From Paenilisteria riparia FSL S10-1204 (lineage in GTDB: Bacteria; Bacillota; Bacilli; Lactobacillales; Listeriaceae), in NCBI RefSeq assembly GCF_000525995.1, contig NZ_AODL01000007.1, positions 62,001 to 126,000 on the forward strand: DNA of 64,000 nt, given 5' to 3'. Below, in pieces: positions 9,173 through 18,799 of the stretch; within the stretch, counting starts at the first letter, position 1; the number at the start of each line of letters is the position of its first letter. A program made the position numbers and the translations under genes. The notes under the pieces are model-generated. The model was not told the DNA's origin and did not search any database. It saw only the letters and a list, made by a program, of their open reading frames with translations.

Positions 9173-9225
9173 CCTACTTGTTTTGCGTAAAATTAATTTC
9201 ATTCCATGGTCTTTTATTATATTTG

Positions 9226-9996
9226 CTAAGCCTTACTTTCAGGGTTCTTCTTGGCCGCGCGAACGGATACTAACCAGCCCCAAATGATAATGCCAATCAT
9301 GACTGCCCAGAATGTTAATTTCCAAACGGTTGAATGTGGGAAATGTTCTGGGATGATGCCTAGTTCAGGGTGCGCTAATGTGTAGACAACTAGCTTCACG
9401 CCTACCCAGCCAACAATCAAGAAAGCTGCAGTTTCCAATGATGGGTATTTTTTTAGTAGTTTGACGAATTGAGTTGCGGCAAAACGGATACAAATCAGTC
9501 CGATTAAACCACCGATGAACATGACCGCGAATTGTCCTGCATCAAGTCCACCAATTGTACCCCAACCTGTTGCTGGTAATGTGATTGCCAATGCTACGGC
9601 TGCTAACATCGAATCAATAGCAAATGCAATGTCCGCAATTTCCACTTTTAGAACGGTCATCCAGAAGCTTGAACCTTTGCCTTCTTTGACTTTGTGACCG
9701 TCATCCTTGCCTTTCGCGTGTTTCCACATGTGGCTAATACAGATATACAGTAGGTAGGCTGCGCCTAGTGCTTGCACTTGCCAAACCTCTGCCAAAAATG
9801 AAATTAAGAACAGCGCTGCAAATCGGAATACAAAAGCCCCAATCAAGCCGTAAAATAATGCTTTTTTCTGTTGTTGGTCTGGTAGATGTTTCACCATAAC
9901 CGCCATAACAACCGCGTTATCTGCTGCTAAAATCCCTTCCAATCCAATGAGTACGAGTAGCACCCATCCATATTCTAAAATCATCGCTGTATCCAA
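9226..9996 (-). CDS. TerC-family membrane protein under manganese riboswitch
   Basis: 256 residues. The start is probably TTG at 9996, seven bases after AGGAGG; alignment with the paralogue (both begin MD) supports it. Motifs LEGILAADNAVVMA and ADIAFAIDSMLAA hold the conserved acidic residues thought to bind metal in the membrane. A yybP-ykoY element precedes it, which in Bacillus controls Mn2+-export TerC genes. That makes a Mn2+ exporter the likely role. The C-terminus is short and basic (RAAKKNPESKA). Confidence 0.88.
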   Translation of the reverse strand: MDTAMILEYGWVLLVLIGLEGILAADNAVVMAVMVKHLPDQQQKKALFYGLIGAFVFRFAALFLISFLAEVWQVQALGAAYLLYICISHMWKHAKGKDDGHKVKEGKGSSFWMTVLKVEIADIAFAIDSMLAAVALAITLPATGWGTIGGLDAGQFAVMFIGGLIGLICIRFAATQFVKLLKKYPSLETAAFLIVGWVGVKLVVYTLAHPELGIIPEHFPHSTVWKLTFWAVMIGIIIWGWLVSVRAAKKNPESKA

Positions 9997-10049
9997 TAGA
10001 ATTCCTCCTTCTTTCTTTCAATCGTCACAAGCGCCTAGTTTCAAACAAC

Positions 10050-10193
10050 AAAAAACGAGACCCCAGCCCAAATTGGCAAAGGTCTCGCTGACATTGTATA
10101 AAATGTTAATAAAGCCGATGAACGAATTCATGTAATGACGACTTTATCTTAGCCTCCAAAAAGGCTAACGCTACTCCCCCTTGACGAATGTCA
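10050..10193 (-). ncRNA. yybP-ykoY manganese riboswitch with terminator
   Basis: The transcript has the hallmark AAGGGGGAGTAGC (10182-10170) near its 5' end. P1 arms TGACATT/AATGTCA (10193-10187 with 10095-10089) close the aptamer. Directly downstream is an intrinsic terminator, GAGACC/GGTCTC (10086-10081 with 10062-10057) followed by a T run. In this family Mn2+ binding favours readthrough; that behaviour here is inferred. It governs the TerC gene at 9996 and perhaps the second TerC gene and ktrD. Confidence 0.88.
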
Positions 10194-10218
10194 AAAGTGA
10201 TATTTAATTGATAGAGAA

Positions 10219-10248
10219 ATCATAGCATATATTTTAATACGATGTCAA
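10219..10248 (-). promoter_or_regulatory. Promoter of the riboswitch/TerC transcript
   Basis: -35 TTGACA (10248-10243), 18-bp spacer, -10 TATGAT (10224-10219). It lies about 25 bp upstream of the aptamer. Confidence 0.7.
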
Positions 10249-10358
10249 TACGTGTCGCTCTATTTTTTCCAGTAAATCACGAATTTATCTTTTTTTCATC
10301 TTTCGTTTATGGTGGGTTTATTTTTATTTGCGATACTGAGAAGTGAGGGGGAATTGCC

Positions 10359-11330
10359 ATGAAAAGACTAATTTTAGGACTGCTTGCAGCGCTTGTGCTT
10401 ATTGGTTGTTCGAATGAAAATAGTAAAGCGGAACCTACCAATGAACCAAAAGCCAAGAAAGCGATTGTTCAGAAGGATGGCCATGATTACCAATATGATG
10501 TGGTGACTTCTGCGACGACATCGACATTTGGGACGAATCCTGATGCAAAATTAACACCGGAGCAAAAAGAAAAGCAGATGTATTGGTCTGTCCAGCCGCC
10601 GATTGGTATTGTGAAGGGGCATTATTATAAAAATGAAGGCTTGTTTGACGGTGGGAATAAAGGGATTTTGGAGTTAGTGACGAATGATAACGGAAAACTG
10701 ATTCATGTCGAATTTAACGAATTTGCTTCGGAAAATTACTATGAACCAAAATACGTCAATGCTTCTAAACGTTTGTCGGATTACGCGTTTTTTCAAGCAA
10801 CAAATACACGAACGGATAATACGCTTGTGACTTGGGTGAACGGAATTACGTTTTTGGAAGATCAGATGTTGCAGGAGAACCGTTTGGACGGAAATTTTGA
10901 GACGGTGAAAGGATCTTCGAATAGCGCTAGAAACGGAATGATGCCACTTGCTGCTGCGATGAAAGACTGGGTGAAGAAGCCGTTAGGATTTTATTATTAC
11001 GGAATCGCTGAACCGCTTGGAAATGGTATTACCGCGCGATTGCAAGTCGTGACGAAGGATGGCAAAATGACGCAAGTCGCGTATGACGAGATTTTTGCCG
11101 ATACAAAAGCGGATATTGCGGATGCTTCGTTGCAGAATTTTTACCGCCAGTCGAAGTATTATTCACTGGATTATGAACGTGAAACTGGGGATCATTTTGT
11201 AGAAACAGTAGATAAAATAACACATAACGCTTTAAAATCACAGGATTTACTTCATATTGAAAAACAAGATAGCGAGGCTTACAAGAACTATATACACCTA
11301 GCGGAGAAGTTACAAACTGAAATGAAATAA
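10359..11330 (+). CDS. Surface lipoprotein with two similar C-terminal domains
   Basis: 323 residues. Lipoprotein signal with lipidated Cys17 (LVLIGC). After a short charged linker there are two related segments, about residues 85-200 (GHYYKNEGLFDGGNKG...) and 210-315 (GFYYYGIAEPLGNG...). Their layout recalls FMN-binding-like lipoproteins of the PplA type, but the canonical flavinylation motif is not clear, so this is tentative. A good ribosome site (GTGAGGGGG) precedes the ATG. It stands alone and ends in a terminator shared with the convergent prfC. Function unknown. Confidence 0.6.
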   Translation: MKRLILGLLAALVLIGCSNENSKAEPTNEPKAKKAIVQKDGHDYQYDVVTSATTSTFGTNPDAKLTPEQKEKQMYWSVQPPIGIVKGHYYKNEGLFDGGNKGILELVTNDNGKLIHVEFNEFASENYYEPKYVNASKRLSDYAFFQATNTRTDNTLVTWVNGITFLEDQMLQENRLDGNFETVKGSSNSARNGMMPLAAAMKDWVKKPLGFYYYGIAEPLGNGITARLQVVTKDGKMTQVAYDEIFADTKADIADASLQNFYRQSKYYSLDYERETGDHFVETVDKITHNALKSQDLLHIEKQDSEAYKNYIHLAEKLQTEMK

Positions 11331-11335
11331 GATAC

Positions 11336-11372
11336 AAAAAACACGAGCCCAATCACGGACTCGTGTTTCGTT
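11336..11372. terminator. Bidirectional terminator between lipoprotein and prfC
   Basis: Stem ACACGAG/CTCGTGT (11341-11347 with 11360-11366), flanked by A and T runs on both sides. Confidence 0.8.
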
Positions 11373-12940
11373 TTATAATAGAGATGTTAATTCGATATCT
11401 GGATTCTTATCGTGGAACCAGTTTAAAGCAAACTCGTTTTCAAATAAGAACAATGGCTTGTCAAAACGATCTTTTACAAGCATGCTGCGTTGTGTGGATA
11501 GTTTCTCATCGACGTCTTCCTCTTTAATCCAACGCGCAATCTTCGAACCGATTGGCTCCATGCGGATTTCGGAGTTATATTCGTTGTTCATCCGATGCTC
11601 GAAAACCTCGAATTGCAGTTGCCCAACCGCACCAATAATATAATCATCCATACGCCATGTTTTGAAAAGCTGAATCGCGCCTTCTTGTACTAACTGCTCG
11701 ACTCCTTTATGGAAATGCTTTTGCTTCATGACATTTTTTGCGGAAACTTTCATGAATAATTCTGGCGTAAATTGCGGTAATTTCTCATATTGGAGCGTTT
11801 TGTTGAGATCAGTAATGGTGTCGCCGATTTGGTAGTTACCCGTGTCGTACAAACCGATTATATCCCCCGCCACGGCCGTGTTTACCGTCTCACGGTCATC
11901 TGCCATGAATTGCGTTGAATTGCTCAGCTTAATCGACTTGCCTGTACGCGTTAAGTTCACGGCCATCCCACGATCAAATTCCCCCGAACAGATGCGGACA
12001 AATGCGATACGATCACGATGTGCTGGATTCATATTCGCTTGGATTTTAAAAATAAAACCAGAGAACTTGTTCATATAAGGATCAATTTCACCCTCATTCG
12101 ACGTACGCGGTTGTGGCGCTGGCGCAAAATTCACATATGTTTTCAAAAACGTCTCGACACCAAAATTGGTCAAGGCACTTCCGAAAAATACTGGCGTCAA
12201 CTCACCATCTGCGATTTTTTGCTCGCTGAAATCATTGCCTGCTTCATCTAGCAACATGATTTCTTCTAACGCTTGCTCGTAATAACTTGAATTCTGAATC
12301 GCATGCGGCTCAGCCAAGTCACCATCTTCCCCTAGAGGCAAGAAGCGCTCGTCGCCATCTACGCGATATTGTTCCACCTGGCGATGATAACGGTCGTACA
12401 GACCACCCAGTTCTTTTCCCATTCCGATTGGCCAGTTCATCGGATAAGACTCAATTCCTAGCACTTCTTCTAGTTCCGCTAATAATTCCAGCGGCGCTTT
12501 CCCTTGACGGTCCATTTTATTAATAAATGTAAAAATCGGAATCCCCCGCATACGACAAACTTTGAAAAGCTTCAATGTCTGCGCTTCAATCCCTTTTGCG
12601 CTATCAATAACCATCACAGCGCTATCCACAGCCATTAATGTCCGATACGTGTCTTCACTGAAATCCGAGTGACCCGGTGTATCCAAAATATTAATCCGTG
12701 AATCTTCATAATCAAATTGCATCACCGAACTTGTTACCGAGATACCACGTTGTTTCTCGATTTCCATCCAGTCACTCGTCGCAAATTTGCTGATTTCTTC
12801 CCTTTAACCGTACCGGCTGAACGAATCGCGCCACCAAAAAGCAATAGTTGCTCGGTAATCGTTGTTTTCCCCGCATCCGGGTGAGATATAATTGCAAAAG
12901 TTTTGCGCGAAGCAACTTCTTTTTGTAAATCTTGACCCAT
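11373..12940 (-). CDS. prfC: Peptide chain release factor 3 (one-base deletion)
   Basis: GTPase that removes RF1/RF2 from ribosomes after termination. N-terminal G1 motif [10 protein letters not shown]3 DTPGHSDF and G4 NKMDRQGK are present, followed by EF-G-like domains II and III ([12 protein letters not shown]). The frame breaks near 12795-12805: the first part ends in nonsense after GTVKGKKS, while the second frame resumes at [15 protein letters not shown]. One missing base (GGC read as GC) explains this. Corrected length is 522 residues, normal for RF3. Very likely a sequence error. A GGAGG site precedes ATG at 12940. Confidence 0.9.
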
Positions 12941-13030
12941 TTTAAAATTCCTCCTAGACTAACTCACATTTCACTAGTATATCATATTTGGATGTTTTTG
13001 AGATAGTGTTTGGTGAAAAATAATGGTATC

Positions 13031-16000
13031 TTAATTGCTTCGTTTTCTGCGGGCAATAACAAGATATGTTCCGCTGATTAAGATCAAGAATGCACCTAAC
13101 GCTAACCATTGTAGGGAAATCGTTTCGTCTCCCGTTGCTGGTAGACTTTGCTCTTTCGGTGCCTTTTCTCCATCACCTGATTGAATATCTTGGTTGTTAC
13201 TTGGTGTGACAATGGTTGTACCGCCATTTGTACCACCGTTTGTGCCATTATCCGTACCGTTTTCTGTCGGATTTGGGTTCGTTCCTGGTACGTTTGGCTC
13301 TTCTGGTACTGGTTGTGGCGCCGCTTTTGTCAAGGTGATTTGTACTTGTTTAGTCGTTGCCGCTCTAGCTGCCATATCGCCTGCTAAGCTCAACGTTCCT
13401 TCGTATACACCAGCTTTTGGCGCGTCCCAATGGAAGTTCGCTAATGCGAGCGCTACGTCTAAATCATGCATTTTTGTATCGCCTTCATATTGATAGTAGC
13501 CGTGCGCTTTTAGTTTTTGAAGTAGATAGGCTGTTTTTTCTGCTTTCGTTTTTTTTGCTTGTAAGTCGGCTAATGGCAATGTTATTTTGTCCAAGCTCTC
13601 GATGTGATTGGTTTTCGCCAAGCTTTCGAATTGCACTTCGATAGTGTGTCCAGCAGATAACGCCGCAAAAGTATATTGGTTTTCTGTGATAGACACCGCA
13701 GTGCCATCTACTAGGACTTGGGCCACGCGGTAACCTGTGTCTGCTTGGAAAGTATAGCTTGGTTTTGCGCCAGCATCGTAACTTGTGCTACCGCTAGGTG
13801 TTATGGTACCGCCTTTTCCAGCCGTTGCATTGATGGTGAAACGACTCGCCTCACCATTTTTCAAAACGAGCGTGGATAGCGCTGGTACTTCGACGTTGCT
13901 TACTTGTGCCGCTAGATTCGTTGTTGTTTCGCCGATTTCTACATGGTATTGGTTTGCTGGAATCGCAACTTCTTTTGCCGTTTTATTCGCATTGAAAAGT
14001 ACAACATACGACTTGTCGCTGTCCTTTAATTCGTAGCCTACAACATCATCGTCTTGCTTGATAATCTTCATTTTTTGATTGATGTCAGCATAATTCGTCA
14101 ATCTGAAAAGTGGCTCCGTATTGCGAAGTTTCATAACCGCTTCTGTGTTTTTCACAGCGTCTATGTTTTCTGCATACCGTTCCCAATCGAGCTTATTAAT
14201 CGCGTCACTGGATTGGTAACTATTCTCGTCCTGATCTTTCGTACGGAAAAATTCTTGTCCCGCATGAATGAAAGGCACACCTTGTGACAGCAAAACAATA
14301 TCCGTTGCTAGTTGCTGCATTTTCTTCTTGTCTTGGTCCGTGTCGTTAGGATTTGAATACGATAATTTATCCCAAAGCGTCAGGTTATCATGGGCTTCTG
14401 CGTACTGCACAACTTGACCAGGATTAGAAAAATCGTAAATGCCTTGGCCTTGATCGCGCAAGCTGCCGGCTAGTATATTTTTAGCGAGAAGTGTTTCTTT
14501 ACCTTGTGCTCCATTGACAAAACCAGGTTCTGCTTCTTGTCCGCCCCATGTACTACCTTTGATAGCATCACGAATGGAGTCATTAAAGTGCGCGATGTTT
14601 GGCATTTTGGACGCGTTTTTCTGATTCGCTTTTTTATCAGCATCTAGTGGTGTATTTAAGTCCCAGCCTTCGCCAAGCACAATAATCGATGGATCGATTT
14701 TGTTCAGTTCTGCTTTGATAGCATTCATCGTATCGACATCATGAATCCCCATTAAATCAAAACGGAAGCCGTCCATATGATATTCTTTCGCCCAATACGC
14801 AACACTGTCAACCATGTATTTACGCATCATCTGGCGCTCCGAAGCCGTGTCATTTCCTACACCTGTCCCATTCGAAAGTTTGCCATCACTGCCATAGCGG
14901 AAATAATAGCCCGGAACCGTTTTCTCAAACGAATGCGCCCCTGCGTCAAAAACGTGGTTGTAAACAACATCCATAATCACACGCAAACCGTTGCTATGCA
15001 ATCCTTGTATCATCTGCTTTGCCTCTTGTATACGCGTTGCCGGATTGTATGGATTCGTACTATAACTACCCTCTGGAACATTGTAATTCTTCGGATCATA
15101 GCCCCAATTATAAGGCAATGCCCCCAACTGCTCCGACGTGCTTTGATGATTTTCTTCATTTAAAGAAGCATAATCAAACATCGGCAAAATTTGAACATGG
15201 GTAATGCCTAGTGCTTTCAAATAATCAATTCCTGTTGGATCACCATTTGCTGTCTTCGTTCCTTCTTGAATGACACCTAAATATTTCCCTTTATTCACCG
15301 TATCTTTATTAGCAATCGAAAAATCACGAATATGCATTTCATAAATAATTGCATCCGTTGGGTTCGTAAATGCTGGCATGCGACTCGTTTCCCAATTCGC
15401 TGGCACCATTTCCGCCGGATCTAAAATGACAGAACGATTTCCATTCGCCGTTGCAGCTTTAGCATACGGATCTTGCGACACCGTTTTCTTCCCGTCTGCA
15501 AAAACTAAATCATACGTGTACGCCGTCCCAGATGGCACTTTTGCGCTAAATTCCCAAATACCTTGCGCTTTTGGCGTCATATCGTAGCTTTGCGCCACAG
15601 GACTGTTCGGCATACTATCTTGATACACCGTCAACTTCACTTGCGCAGCCGTCGGAGCCCACAGTCGCCAAACACTTTGTTCAGCCTGATAAGTCGCACC
15701 TAACGGTTCCGATCCCGTATACGCATATTTCGCATCAAACGCCGGATTCCGCACGATGCTCGTCGTATCAATCAATTTCTCACCGAAGCCATCCACATTC
15801 ACCGTCAAAGCCGTCTGAATCGGCAAGTCCTGACTCGTCTCTATATAAAACACATGCCCGTTCTCCGAATCCTTCCGTATCCCCGAAATCGCAACAGGCT
15901 CCCCGTCCTCATCAAGTGTCACCGCATCCGTCAAGTCTAAATCCGTCACCTCACGATTCAGCGTCACCTTAATTTTCCTAAAACTTGCCAAACTCGCCGT

Positions 16001-16882
16001 TTTTATTTGTTTCGTCGCATCCGCAAAATTTGGATTCCGATAATTCGTCTTATCCCCACTTACAATCCAAACTTCCGCCTTGCCATCGTCCGTAAACAAA
16101 TAAATCATTCGGTCGTCATCTGTCCCGTCCTTCTTCCAATCCCCGTCCGCATTATTCGCAATAATAAAACCGAGATCAGACAAACTAGCACCCGCTCCAG
16201 CATCAAACGTCGCCTTCACCGACTGCCAATCTCCGTCCGTTTCCCCATCCGTAAAATTCACCGTCTGAGTCCCCGTCGCACCATCCGCCCAAGCATGCAC
16301 AAACCAGTTGTTGTAATCATTATCATCCCGGTGATAGTAAAAAGTCACATCCAGTGCATCATGCTTCGGCAAATCCGCTACATTCGCAGGTTTCGTCGCA
16401 ATATCCGCATTTCCGTACTCCAGCCAAACTTCCGTAATACCTTCCTTCGTAGAAATGTAGCGATCACTTGGAATATCACGGTCGCCGCCCCATCCAGAGC
16501 CATTTTTAATCAAGAAACCAAGTTCATTTTGAATCCCGTCGGCGTCAAGAACAGCGATTTTTGAGTACTCCCCATAACCATTCGTATCCTCAAAAGCCAC
16601 CTCATGACCTGCAACTCCGTCATTATTCCACACCCACATTTGCCAATCTTTGCTGGCCTGATCTTTCGGATTGTAGTGAACAATGACCTTCGTTTTACTC
16701 GCACGATTCTCCGCTAAAACATCATCATTAACCGAACCCGCAAGCGTTGTAACCTGCTGATTCACATCTCTTTTCGGTACATTATTTTCCTCGGCAAATC
16801 CCTGTATGCCAACCCCAAAACTCTGCACACCAAATAAAACGACTAAAATGGCGACAAGATACTTACGCAACATTTTCTTCAA
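13031..16882 (-). CDS. pulA: LPXTG-anchored type I pullulanase
   Basis: Cell-wall alpha-1,6-glucan debranching enzyme. The preferred start is TTG at 16882 (AAAAGGGG eight bases upstream), giving MKKMLRKYL and a clean signal peptide. An ATG at 16924 has no ribosome site and sits at the predicted transcription start. Numbered from that ATG, domains are: two CBM41 modules (about 75-170 and 190-290), an N-terminal beta domain, CBM48 (about 415-490), and a GH13_14 barrel with YNWGYDP at 605-611, nucleophile Asp723, acid Glu752 and Asp846. A Gly-rich repeat domain follows, then a Pro/Asn/Gly spacer and LPATG (1261-1265) with membrane anchor. Regulated by a LacI-type operator and cre. Confidence 0.93.
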   Translation of the reverse strand: MKKMLRKYLVAILVVLFGVQSFGVGIQGFAEENNVPKRDVNQQVTTLAGSVNDDVLAENRASKTKVIVHYNPKDQASKDWQMWVWNNDGVAGHEVAFEDTNGYGEYSKIAVLDADGIQNELGFLIKNGSGWGGDRDIPSDRYISTKEGITEVWLEYGNADIATKPANVADLPKHDALDVTFYYHRDDNDYNNWFVHAWADGATGTQTVNFTDGETDGDWQSVKATFDAGAGASLSDLGFIIANNADGDWKKDGTDDDRMIYLFTDDGKAEVWIVSGDKTNYRNPNFADATKQIKTASLASFRKIKVTLNREVTDLDLTDAVTLDEDGEPVAISGIRKDSENGHVFYIETSQDLPIQTALTVNVDGFGEKLIDTTSIVRNPAFDAKYAYTGSEPLGATYQAEQSVWRLWAPTAAQVKLTVYQDSMPNSPVAQSYDMTPKAQGIWEFSAKVPSGTAYTYDLVFADGKKTVSQDPYAKAATANGNRSVILDPAEMVPANWETSRMPAFTNPTDAIIYEMHIRDFSIANKDTVNKGKYLGVIQEGTKTANGDPTGIDYLKALGITHVQILPMFDYASLNEENHQSTSEQLGALPYNWGYDPKNYNVPEGSYSTNPYNPATRIQEAKQMIQGLHSNGLRVIMDVVYNHVFDAGAHSFEKTVPGYYFRYGSDGKLSNGTGVGNDTASERQMMRKYMVDSVAYWAKEYHMDGFRFDLMGIHDVDTMNAIKAELNKIDPSIIVLGEGWDLNTPLDADKKANQKNASKMPNIAHFNDSIRDAIKGSTWGGQEAEPGFVNGAQGKETLLAKNILAGSLRDQGQGIYDFSNPGQVVQYAEAHDNLTLWDKLSYSNPNDTDQDKKKMQQLATDIVLLSQGVPFIHAGQEFFRTKDQDENSYQSSDAINKLDWERYAENIDAVKNTEAVMKLRNTEPLFRLTNYADINQKMKIIKQDDDVVGYELKDSDKSYVVLFNANKTAKEVAIPANQYHVEIGETTTNLAAQVSNVEVPALSTLVLKNGEASRFTINATAGKGGTITPSGSTSYDAGAKPSYTFQADTGYRVAQVLVDGTAVSITENQYTFAALSAGHTIEVQFESLAKTNHIESLDKITLPLADLQAKKTKAEKTAYLLQKLKAHGYYQYEGDTKMHDLDVALALANFHWDAPKAGVYEGTLSLAGDMAARAATTKQVQITLTKAAPQPVPEEPNVPGTNPNPTENGTDNGTNGGTNGGTTIVTPSNNQDIQSGDGEKAPKEQSLPATGDETISLQWLALGAFLILISGTYLVIARRKRSN

Positions 16883-16906
16883 GTTTCTAACCCCTTTTCT
16901 ATTTTG

Positions 16907-16921
16907 TAGAAAGCGCTTACT
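16907..16921. promoter_or_regulatory. cre (CcpA) site in the pullulanase leader
   Basis: TAGAAAGCGCTTACT matches the consensus WTGNAANCGNWNNCW at 14 of 15 positions. It lies just downstream of the predicted transcription start, a roadblock position for catabolite repression. Confidence 0.7.
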
Positions 16922-16929
16922 CATGTTAG

Positions 16930-16959
16930 ATTATAGGCAGGCATATCTTTTAAAATCAA
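16930..16959 (-). promoter_or_regulatory. Pullulanase promoter
   Basis: -35 TTGATT (16959-16954), 18-bp spacer, -10 TATAAT (16935-16930). Transcription would start near 16923, ruling out the ATG at 16924. Confidence 0.75.
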
Positions 16960-16971
16960 CCTAAATTAACC

Positions 16972-16985
16972 TGTTAACGATAACA
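16972..16985. promoter_or_regulatory. LacI-type operator upstream of pullulanase
   Basis: TGTTAACGATAACA, a near-perfect 14-bp palindrome with central CG. The same motif precedes malE and neopullulanase. In each case 12 bp separate it from the -35 box. The LacI-family regulator at 59099-60065 is the obvious candidate binder (inference). Confidence 0.7.
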
Positions 16986-17095
16986 GATTGTGACTTCACA
17001 TCATATTTCTGAATTTTCTTAGTGGCGTAAAACACGAAAAAACATCAACCGGCTGTAATTCACCCCCGTACAAATGCAACTCATCCACAGCTATC

Positions 17096-17131
17096 TGGCT
17101 CCTTGCTATACTAACTCTAAAAAAGGAGCCA
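17096..17131. repeat. Inverted repeat enclosing the ABC gene's ribosome site
   Basis: Perfect 9-bp arms TGGCTCCTT (17096-17104) and AAGGAGCCA (17123-17131). The right arm contains the AAGGAG ribosome site of the following gene, and the loop holds a possible -10 TATACT. It may be an operator, or a translation-blocking hairpin if transcription begins further upstream. Confidence 0.5.
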
Positions 17132-17137
17132 AAAACC

Positions 17138-17615
17138 ATGCAAATACAATGCAATCATATCAGCAAAAACTACCAATCCTTCCAAGCATTAAAAGACGTC
17201 AACTTCCATGTCGATTCTGGCGCTTTCTTCGCTATGACTGGTGCAAATGGTGCTGGAAAATCAACCTTGCTCGATATTTTAATAAAACGGATTCCCGCAA
17301 ACCAAGGTACCGTTCTCATTAATCATCAAGACATTTCCAAAACCGACGCCAACTATTTCCGCGATATTAGGATTGTTTTCCAAGAATATGTTACTAAACC
17401 AAGGCCTGTATTTTTGGATTGGCTTGTTCTGCGGGATTTCGTTCGTGTTTATCTATATCGATTTCCAGAAAGAATATGTTCGATTTTTGCTGATTTATGT
17501 GTGTTATTTGCTCTCTATCAACATTCCATACTTGATTGCAGTTGCCTTTTATCAAATCGACTTAGCACCGCTTTGGTTTATTCATATTTTCTCCATTTAT
17601 TTCTATAAAAATTAG
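17138..17615 (+). pseudogene. ABC transporter remnant: ATPase start fused to permease end
   Basis: It begins as an ABC ATPase (MQIQCNHISKNYQSFQAL, Walker A TGANGAGKST) with a good ribosome site. Homology stops after about 80 codons, before the Q-loop consequence, LSGGQ signature and Walker B. From about 17385 another frame encodes a hydrophobic C-terminal fragment (NQGLYFWIGLFCGISF, YLLSINIPYLIAVAFYQ) ending at 17615. The simplest reading is an internal deletion joining the ATPase 5' end to the 3' end of a downstream membrane-protein gene. It is not functional. It is transcribed divergently from pulA. Confidence 0.7.
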
Positions 17616-17666
17616 AACTGAAATGGAATAATCAGAAGCTCACAAAGATGAATAAAGAATAGCCCC

Positions 17667-17711
17667 AAAAAAAGAGTCCAGCGATGTAGGAAACATAGCT
17701 AGACTCTTTTT
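17667..17711. terminator. Bidirectional terminator
   Basis: AAAAAGAGTC/GACTCTTTTT stem between the convergent ABC remnant and the S8 protease gene. Confidence 0.75.
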
Positions 17712-17713
17712 GA

Positions 17714-18799
17714 TTAGGAACTTAAAATGTACACCATGACGCGTCCAATAACGTTTATGAAAACAAGGCTCGCAATCACTATCCAGATGGTTTTTGTCGG
17801 CCATTTTTTTGGAAGTGTTTTGCGGCGATACACAAGGCTGTAGATGACTAAGCCAAGTAACGCGCAGACAGTAACGATATTTAGAACAAGTCCAGTATAT
17901 ACGTACCACGGTGTTCCATCAATGCCTTGATTCAAATCTGCTTTCATTGTTTTAAGCAGGCTCTCTCGGCTTATTGACTCGCCGTGCGATAGCTTGTCTT
18001 CCATCACTAGTGCCGCGTAACCTGACGCGTATGCCGTCGCATAGGAAACGCCTGTATCAAGCGTCATTTTGTTATCGAAATAGGTGCTTGTTAAATCTTC
18101 ACCTGGTGCATAAACATCTACTTTCTTTTCTTTAAATTCATCGGCATAAATCTGACCTTGCACGTTCAACATGCCGACAGAAATAACATCAGAATACGCG
18201 CCAGGGTAAGCTTTAAATGTATCTCCTTCTGCTCGAATGTTTCCCGCCGAGGCAACGACGATGATATCATGTTCGACCGCGTTATCAATGGCCTCTTTTA
18301 GCGCTTCGTTCCCTTTTCCGAACTCGAGGCTAATATTAATAATATCAACTTTCTGCTGGACAGCCCAATTCAAACCTTTAATAACTTCTGCAAAAGCTAC
18401 CTTTCCACTGTCATTGGCGACTTTTGCAATATATAGTTCGGAATTAGGCGCGATTCCGATAAGTCCTTCACCATTTTTACGAGCGCCAATAATGCCAGCA
18501 ATCTTCGTTCCGTGCCCATTTCGGTCGTTGAAATCAGCGCTATTGGCAGACGTGAAATTAATCGCTTTTTTGAATATCAAATCACGATTGGTCGTATCGA
18601 TACCCGTGTCCAGAATCGCAATTTTGATATTCTTACCGTTAATATTGTTGTCATGGTATTTGGCAAGGCTTCCTGCTTCATCGAGTTGATTGACTTCTCG
18701 ATTGGATTCGACGATTTTTGAAGCGTGCACTGGTTGAAATGCGAAACTTCCCGCAAATAGGATTCCTGCTAGAGCAATAAGAAGTAGTTTTTTTATCAT
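17714..18799 (-). CDS. Membrane-anchored subtilisin-like (S8) serine protease
   Basis: 361 residues from the ATG at 18799, which overlaps the upstream stop (ATGA). Signal peptide 1-27 (VHA). The catalytic triad is clear: Asp64 (AILDTGID), His96 (NGHGTKIAG) and Ser252 (GVSYATAYASG; usual GTSMA altered), with oxyanion Asn187. No propeptide-inhibitor domain is evident. The C-terminus has two membrane helices (about 303-324 and 336-359) separated by a basic loop, so the protease domain faces outside. Translational coupling suggests the secreted upstream protein is its partner or substrate (inference). It recalls mycosin-like anchored subtilases. Physiological role unknown. Confidence 0.85.
   Translation of the reverse strand: MIKKLLLIALAGILFAGSFAFQPVHASKIVESNREVNQLDEAGSLAKYHDNNINGKNIKIAILDTGIDTTNRDLIFKKAINFTSANSADFNDRNGHGTKIAGIIGARKNGEGLIGIAPNSELYIAKVANDSGKVAFAEVIKGLNWAVQQKVDIINISLEFGKGNEALKEAIDNAVEHDIIVVASAGNIRAEGDTFKAYPGAYSDVISVGMLNVQGQIYADEFKEKKVDVYAPGEDLTSTYFDNKMTLDTGVSYATAYASGYAALVMEDKLSHGESISRESLLKTMKADLNQGIDGTPWYVYTGLVLNIVTVCALLGLVIYSLVYRRKTLPKKWPTKTIWIVIASLVFINVIGRVMVYILSS

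Noticed and set aside
9016-9225. Second yybP-ykoY riboswitch before the downstream TerC gene
   Set aside because: No GGGGAGTAGC-type motif is present; only inverted repeats occur there.
10359-10420. Pheromone peptide encoded in the lipoprotein signal sequence
   Set aside because: The hydrophobic segment before Cys17 could in principle release a peptide as in PplA/CamS, but nothing in the sequence distinguishes it from an ordinary lipoprotein signal.
16007-16564. 185-codon plus-strand frame inside pullulanase
   Set aside because: It is antisense to the conserved CBM41 region, has no ribosome site and shows an Arg/Ile-rich shadow composition.
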